Assembly: GCA_027596945.1 (NCBI GenBank)
Contig: JADGJH010000125.1
Span: forward strand, 1-29,055
DNA length: 29,055 bases
Reading direction: 5' to 3'
Origin: Physocladia obscura
Lineage: Eukaryota > Chytridiomycota > Chytridiomycetes > Chytridiales > Chytriomycetaceae
Shown here: piece by piece, positions 23,445 through 29,055 of the stretch
Layout: each line of letters opens with the position of its first letter
How positions within the stretch are numbered: position 1 is the stretch's first letter
Program-made: the position numbers and the translations under genes
Notes under the pieces: model-generated
The model's database searches: none
Told to the model about the DNA's origin: nothing
The model's input: the letters and a program-made list of their open reading frames with translations, nothing else

Positions 23445-25977
23445 TTAATCCACTTTTTTGGCTCCTCTTTTTGGTGAACCAACTCGCGACCCTCCAACAG
23501 GTCGACCCCGCTTATCCTGTTCGTCGGCATCGTTTTCGTCATCATCATTGTCACTTTCTTGCAACAACCCAGCAGTAGAATTATCCCTTGGTAATCCACT
23601 GCTTCCTCCTACAACGCCCGCTGCTGCAGCAGCAGAATCTCCGGTATTTTCTTCAGCCCATTTAAAAACATCTTCATCATCCTCTTCATAATCAACGCCA
23701 CCATCCTCCAACGTTTCATCAGTGTGTGCAGTATGCATCGCCCGCAACTGAACCTTCCGTTGCTTTACTTTCGTCGCCGTATTTGCGCCGTCCAATCCAG
23801 GTGCAGCACCATTTCGCGCAAACTCCACTTCATCGTCGTCATCTTCGTCAAAGTAGTCGTCGCTGGCAATTTGTTCGAGTCCATATCGTTGATTGTTGTC
23901 GGTGGGTCTCCAGAGAAGTGCAATTGAAAGGTATACGATCAAGTAGAGGATGTTAAGCCAGCCGTCCAGGAGGAGCCAACGGTATTGCCAGTATACGGGC
24001 AACCATTCGGGGTCCATACGGTTTCGGAATGCAATCTGCATGAATTTACATTTTTTATTTTATTTTTTACTAAATTCATTGCTATTTTTGCTTATTCATT
24101 TTCTATTACCGTGTTGACAATGAAAAATGCTAATAGCATAATTGCAGAAAATACAAGAATACGCCATAGACCTGAATTTACATACAAAAACTTATTGATA
24201 GGAACTAGGAAAGAAAAAGAAAAAAAAAGTCTAAAAAAAGAAAAACTAACGCTGATACATGAGTTGCTTAATTGGTTGGCGTCGTTCTTCCAATCCTTTC
24301 ATTGTACTTGTAAGTGCCTGTAAAAAAAAAGTGCAGTAAGATACAAAAAAAACAACAAGAATAAACGAACATAAAGAATTGAGTAATAGAATGTCGTCAT
24401 TGCAAATGAGAGTGGCAGAGAAAATAACAACGCAAATGATGCCGAACTGGATTTTTTTTTCAGTTTGAAAAAAAAAAAGGTTTTTCATACATATCATTGA
24501 TGATCAACGATCCAGCTCCGTACAAAACTCCACAAAAGAAATGCACGATTCCAAGTACAACGCATTTTTTCATATTTGGCCCAAGCGTTGGTCTATTATT
24601 TCAGTCATTGTTTTGTTTTACGGATTATCGTAACTTACTTCACAACACCATAACCAAGCGAAACAATCAGAAGCATAAAAAAAGAAAGTGAATTACGTGC
24701 TGCATTAAGCATGACAACCATTATCAGAAGAAATGAGTGAGGCTGTCCAGCAATATTGTAATCTTCAAAATAAGCCTAAATAGTGAGAATTAAAAATGAC
24801 CTATATAAAATAAAAAAACTGCTCACGTAATTAAAGGCCATTTCCACCATCAAAAAGAACGTGACTCCAGAAATGAAGTGTTGCAGTTGCAGAATATCTC
24901 GCCAAAACATCCATGATCTAAACGTCCAGACAGCTCCGATTATTAGATACGTGATTGAAAGACCCAAAAAAAGCTGATTTTTCGTGAAAAAAAAAGGAGT
25001 TTTTTTCACGTTAATATATAAATATCACTCTCCTTCATGAATATAAATTACACGCATAATCTGAATTCTAGGTTATCAAATGCTTACCCCAAGTTTCGGA
25101 TAATCAGCGCCAGGTAATTTCCCATACCAAGCCTCAACTGCAAGACCTATCTCAAAATTGATTGAAATAACTTCACTAGGTGTATTCGTCTCGACCGCGA
25201 CACAGTAGAGTCCAGTGACATCAAAATTAAACGTTTTTCGCCAGATGGACACGTCATGGGAGCTATTGAATATAATTGCTTGGTCCATGTATGGGTGGGT
25301 GAATGCGACTTGATCTTGTACCACGTATTGGCCTGTGCAATATTTGTCGGGTCCGCACTATTGTTTTTTTAATTATTATTATGTATGATAGTCAGTATGC
25401 GTCATTTGAATTATTTTTTCTCTTTTCCGAGAGATTTTTTGATTGATTGACATGATGGTGGAAGTATATGTGTGTACCAATTGAGCGAATCCTGTCAGTG
25501 AGTTGATGAACCTTGCTTCGTCTTGAATGTTATAGACTAAAAAATAAAAATGCAATAAAAAAAATAAAAAATAGACAGAGGATAGATAAACCATGTTAAA
25601 ATACGAATTTAATGAATATATGGCATGAGAACGAAATAGATGGAATGCGTTACGAAACTGAGGATTGAAGTCATTGCGGGAGTTGTGGCGACGGAATTCA
25701 TCATCATCTTAACGTATGATCCGGAAAGAACGCCGATACATACTTTCGAATCGATAGATGTCTACAGATTCGTGTTTTTTTGTTTGGCGATTAATTTGTC
25801 AATGGGATGGCGAAGCCAAGAAAAAATAAAAGCAGTGTTTGTTCGAAGCATAATAGACTTCAAGAAAATAAAAAGAAGCAAACATCTCACCAGTATTTCG
25901 GAATATGCAAATACTCTACTGATCGCCACCGCCACTAATGTCAACGCAATGCCTTGCTGTCGAAGACGTTGCTTCAT
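23445..25977 (-). CDS. PTM1: PTM1/TMEM87-type Golgi seven-transmembrane protein
   Basis: A member of the Lung_7-TM_R/GOST family (yeast PTM1, human TMEM87), linked in the family to Golgi and endosome traffic. Exons: 25977-25891, 25761-25659, 25536-25478, 25357-25088, 24973-24827, 24775-24639, 24592-24491, 24446-24371, 24317-24251, 24204-24110, 24035-23445; the frame closes at 577 aa. A signal peptide (about 1-24) is followed by a lumenal domain (to about 173) with Cys residues and GLYCVAVET. Seven helices follow, with family blocks RSWMFWRDILQLQHFISG, IVSLGYGVVKPTLG, STMKGLEERR and ALLWRPTDNNQRY (LWRP at 422-425). The C-terminal tail is acidic, ending with DDEDVFKWAEEN, parallel to DDLKWVEEN in TMEM87A. 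Introns of 44-46 bases are among the shortest here. The exon 2/3 junction uses a GTTTCG donor and is the least certain point. Confidence 0.93.
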
Positions 25978-27349
25978 CGTTATTTTTCAATTTTTTTTTG
26001 TCTGAAACACAAAAACCGCCAGCGAACATCCTCTGCAACAACTGTAAATGAATCTTTTATTTCTTTTCACTACAATATTCTGTTTCATCACTCTTTTGAA
26101 ATTATCCACGTCTGAGTTTATTTCTTTCCCATTTTGTTTTATTCTCAAAGAATTTACTACTCAGAAACATATTTCACCTGTGACATTTTGCATTTGTGCC
26201 TTTGTTTGTTTGATTGCATTTTATTGTGTCAGCCAAAGATGGCCTCAGTATACAATAGGACAAGTCTTTGCTTCTAAATTAAATGCTTGACACAATAGAC
26301 TTGCCTGAACCACAGAAATAAGTATTATTTAGTCCTATCCATTGCTCAACTCACCTACTCAATGAAACTCGACCTGGATTGTCCTAGAGGCTAGAGGAGA
26401 GTGTTGCAAACATTTCAAAGGTTTTATGTGTATGGTGCAACAATCATAGCACAAACACAGGTTGGCAGAAAGCCTTCTAGGCTGATCCTTCAGGCTTAAA
26501 TTATTTAAGAAGCCCTTGGAGAGTGGCAGCCCAGATGGGCTAATGATAAGCTTAACAAGACCTATTGATGGGTAGTTTTAATAAAAATTTCCAGTTATGA
26601 AAAAAATTGTAAAATAGACTGATTAGCTGATTAAGAACACAAGAATGAAAGACTAATTCATATCAAACTAAAAGCAGAAACACAAATCAAAAAAACTTTC
26701 CAAAAATTGCCATATTGTTGAAGTTGATGACATGGCAACAAGCAACAAGGACCTACATAGGGCATCAGGTCCAGTACAATGCAGGTGCATCTATAAGTTT
26801 CAACTATAGTGACAAGCCTGGAACTCAATATCAGTCTTTGATGTGGGTAAAAATCACACCCTATCACAGACTTCAGTGTTCTATGGTGCATCAAAAACTG
26901 CTGTCACTTCTACAGATTTTCATTCAGCACCATGCCACTGCTGTTTCAATACCAAGTCCTCAAGTGCATCTTCAAGTGTTAAAGTATAAAAGATTCAATT
27001 GAAAGATGAATTCAGTTTTTATTGAAAGAAATTGCTCAATTTGCTTAACAACAAATCAGTGGACTTGCCATTTCCATTATTAAGTGGAAGCTTTTGTATT
27101 TATACAAGAAAATTTTGTATGGGGAGGAAATGCAAGATTTATTTTAAAGAATGTTTGGAATTTTTCCAATGGTGGATTTTTGAACAATGAACCATACCTC
27201 AAATTAAAACTTTTTTTGTGCCTCATTTCTAATGCCTCAATATTGATTAAAAACTAATTTCTTAGCAAAAGAAAATTGTTCAAATATAAAGACACAAAGT
27301 TAGAACATTTAATCCCCATTCTTGAATTTTGCCATGAATGAAAATAATT

Positions 27350-27464
27350 TTCTTTCACAGTTATCAAATAAATAATATTTCTATTTCCAACTCTATTAAA
27401 TATCATTTGACATTTATTTAGTTTGTATAACACATTTTATTCTTAAATCTAACACTGTTTCCTT
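27350..27464 (+). repeat. Inverted repeat, left arm (pairs with 28953-29055)
   Basis: Starts TTCTTTCACAGTTATCAAAT. About the first 40 bases are identical to the reverse complement of the window's last bases, and similarity continues, with a few substitutions and short gaps, for about 105 bases. The arms are about 1.5 kb apart. The match may extend past the window edge. Confidence 0.85.
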
Positions 27465-28479
27465 CAAAGACATCAAACATTTTTATTTTGTTTATTCGAA
27501 TAATTCATTTTTGCAAATCATCTAATGTGTCTTTTAATTTTTACCATTCTTTTTTTTTTCTACTTCAAAGATATTTAAACCCAACTTTTTTTCTTTGCTT
27601 TCATCATGAATCCTTTTAAATAAAAGAATATTTTTTAAGAAATTGATATTTTTACTTTAATTCATACTTCAATCTTGAACTCTTATTATTTAGTTCTGAG
27701 AAATAAAATATTAAATAAATTGATTCAAGCCAATTTACAATAACATCTACTGCTACTACTTATCAGAATTTTCCACAGAATTTTACATTCTACTGACTTC
27801 AGATTAAGAGTTTTGTAATACCATTGAACCAATCTATTTTAGTTCATCAAGTTGTCCACCTTGAAAATGAACCATACACCACATTGACAATGAAGCATTA
27901 AACATCAAAGCAAAAAACATGGAATGTTTATTCCCTGGAGTCATGATCAAATCAAAATATGTCATTGACACAATTGATAGATCAATCATAAAATCTGAGT
28001 CTGCTGAATTTCCACTTCCACATTTACTATGTCTTTGGAAATCAAGCCAATATATCATTCTACTTACAGTTGATCACACCTGTTTTGTGTTAGTTAATAT
28101 TCAACTAAAGCAAAATATGAGTAGTATAATGGTTTAATTAAACACACTTTTCCAAGCCTGTGTGTGACAGCTGTTAGATTGGTGACCAGAGAATTCAGAC
28201 TCAGGCTGTGAGTTAGAATGTCTGTATTGACAGGTTGATGGTTGATTGTTTTCAAGAGAATTCTTATAAAAAACACAAATTAATAAAAAGAGAAATCACT
28301 CTGCTTATCTAAAATTCTAAATCTGGGAAGCACTACTTACCTGGACCACCCTGCATGAAAGCATGACTTGTGTAGTAGACTAGGACAAAGCATGGGAGTG
28401 GTTCCCAACAACAGATTAGAAATTTATTTTTTGATTATTTGATTATTAGTAAATAAAGTGAGATAATAAAAAGATTTTA

Positions 28480-28587
28480 ATTACCTGTACCAACAACAAG
28501 CAAATTGAGGCAAAATTACTCATTATTTTTGGCTGACCCAACAGTTTAAGTATGCAAAAAATGTAATTGCAGAAAGATTCTAGTTGG
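28480..28587 (+). repeat. Dispersed repeat, copy B (matches 985-1088)
   Basis: Same orientation as copy A. On the minus strand it encodes C-L-N-L-L-V-V-G-T-G-N where copy A has C-L-S-L-L-V-L-G-T-G-N, but copy B has a stop just upstream, so it is broken. Confidence 0.7.
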
Positions 28588-28859
28588 AATTATAAAAAAT
28601 AAAAGTTTTTTAATAAACTGTGAGATTCTCACATGATGGTTTGTTCAAAATCCCTTGACTTTATTCATTAAATTATCTTTATAAATATGTATTTATTATT
28701 TTGTAAATATTTGTCTATTTATATTCTGTAAATATTTATTTATTTATTGGTTATCTGTTTGTTTTGTTCTTTTTGATTATTCATGTTTTGGTTTTTGTTA
28801 TTAATTTGTTTTGTTTCTCTTTGGGTTTTGGAGCTGAATAAATAAATTGAAAATTTTCT

Positions 28860-28985
28860 GAAAAACAGCATCTTGTTTGCAGGATTCAAACAGCTCTGTG
28901 AGGCTAGTAGTGCATCAAGCAACATTCCTGTTGCTGGTGGTGCCAAAACAAGGATGTTAGATTTGAAAAATAAAATGTTATACAA
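28860..28985 (-). pseudogene. Possible P-loop protein fragment in repeat DNA
   Basis: The minus-strand frame reads ILVLAPPATG followed directly by MLLDALLAS. This resembles the start of a Walker A region (APPxxGKT) with the GKT lost. It sits next to the right inverted-repeat arm. The resemblance is short, and I could not tie it to a family. Confidence 0.25.
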
Positions 28986-29055
28986 GCTGAATAAATGTCA
29001 AATAATATTTAGAATTGGAAATAGAAATATTATTTATTTGATAACTGTGAAAGAA
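28953..29055 (-). repeat. Inverted repeat, right arm (pairs with 27350-27464)
   Basis: Its reverse complement matches the left arm from the first base, including TTATCAAATAAATAATATTT. It reaches the window end, so the outer boundary is unknown. Confidence 0.85.

Larger units (their letters stand above)
25978..29055. other. Gene-less AT-rich CpG-erased right flank
   Basis: After the PTM1 promoter (first few dozen bases) I see no intact gene. From 26040 to the end I counted three CpG (near 26109, 26370 and 27497) in about 3 kb, although TG and CA are common. Short frames such as 26715-27002 and 28740-28985 are not recognisable as whole proteins. The segment contains an inverted repeat (27350-27464 with 28953-29055) and a second copy (28480-28587) of the repeat at 985-1088. 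I infer heavily mutated transposable-element DNA. Confidence 0.6.

Noticed and set aside
26345..26575. Possible tRNA-derived SINE (GGTCGAGTTTC on the minus strand, like a B box)
   Set aside because: The B box is imperfect, no A box at proper spacing, and no poly(A) tail or target duplication.
26715..27002. 95-codon plus-strand frame and a 78-codon antisense frame
   Set aside because: Neither matches a family I know, and both lie in the CpG-erased repeat flank.

Overview
This window reads as eukaryotic nuclear DNA, most likely from a fungus. Ten protein genes can be supported. Nine are split by introns, and I could place 46 introns by eye. All are GT-AG, most are 44-140 bases long, and in every case the spliced reading frame closes exactly. 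The fungal assignment rests on a VDAC of fungal porin type, a 12-helix DHA1 transporter, a PTM1-type Golgi protein and the short introns. I cannot name the species. An early-diverging fungus is a guess from the mix of conserved animal-like genes with low G+C. There is no operon, phage, CRISPR or plasmid signal.

Layout. 1-2148: AT-rich, gene-less repeat remnant. 2149-5936 (-): beta subunit of the AP-1/AP-2 clathrin adaptor. 5985-7637 (-): glutaryl-CoA dehydrogenase. 7997-11725 (+): BMS1, the 40S ribosome-assembly GTPase, with a 10-N assembly gap inside an intron. 11854-13132 (-): VDAC porin. 13256-14393 (-): ZCCHC9-type four-zinc-knuckle protein. 14394-17315: gene-less, its first part CpG-poor. 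17316-18936 (+): DHA1 multidrug/polyamine-type transporter. 19574-20138 (-): LSM5. 20169-21620 (+): unrecognised S/T-P-rich coiled-coil protein. 21788-23315 (+): 4-hydroxyphenylpyruvate dioxygenase. 23445-25977 (-): PTM1/TMEM87 seven-helix Golgi protein. 25978-29055: gene-less, AT-rich, with inverted and dispersed repeats.

The genes are housekeeping loci with unrelated roles: vesicle traffic (beta-adaptin, PTM1), amino-acid breakdown (GCDH for Lys/Trp, HPD for Tyr), ribosome and RNA work (BMS1, ZCCHC9, LSM5), mitochondrial outer-membrane transport (VDAC) and efflux. They are packed tightly: 30 bases between the LSM5 and unknown-gene start codons, 48 bases between the GCDH stop and the adaptin start, and about 120-130 bases between several other pairs.

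The most notable genome-scale signal is a mosaic. CpG-containing gene blocks are interrupted by repeat-bearing islands in which CpG is almost absent; I counted three CpG in about 3 kb at the right end. This suggests CpG methylation decay or a RIP-like process. I did not find a convincing new biological system. The best leads are the CpG-erased islands with their repeats, the unknown S/T-P protein head-to-head with LSM5, and the NPF and LVELDPF motifs in the adaptin hinge.
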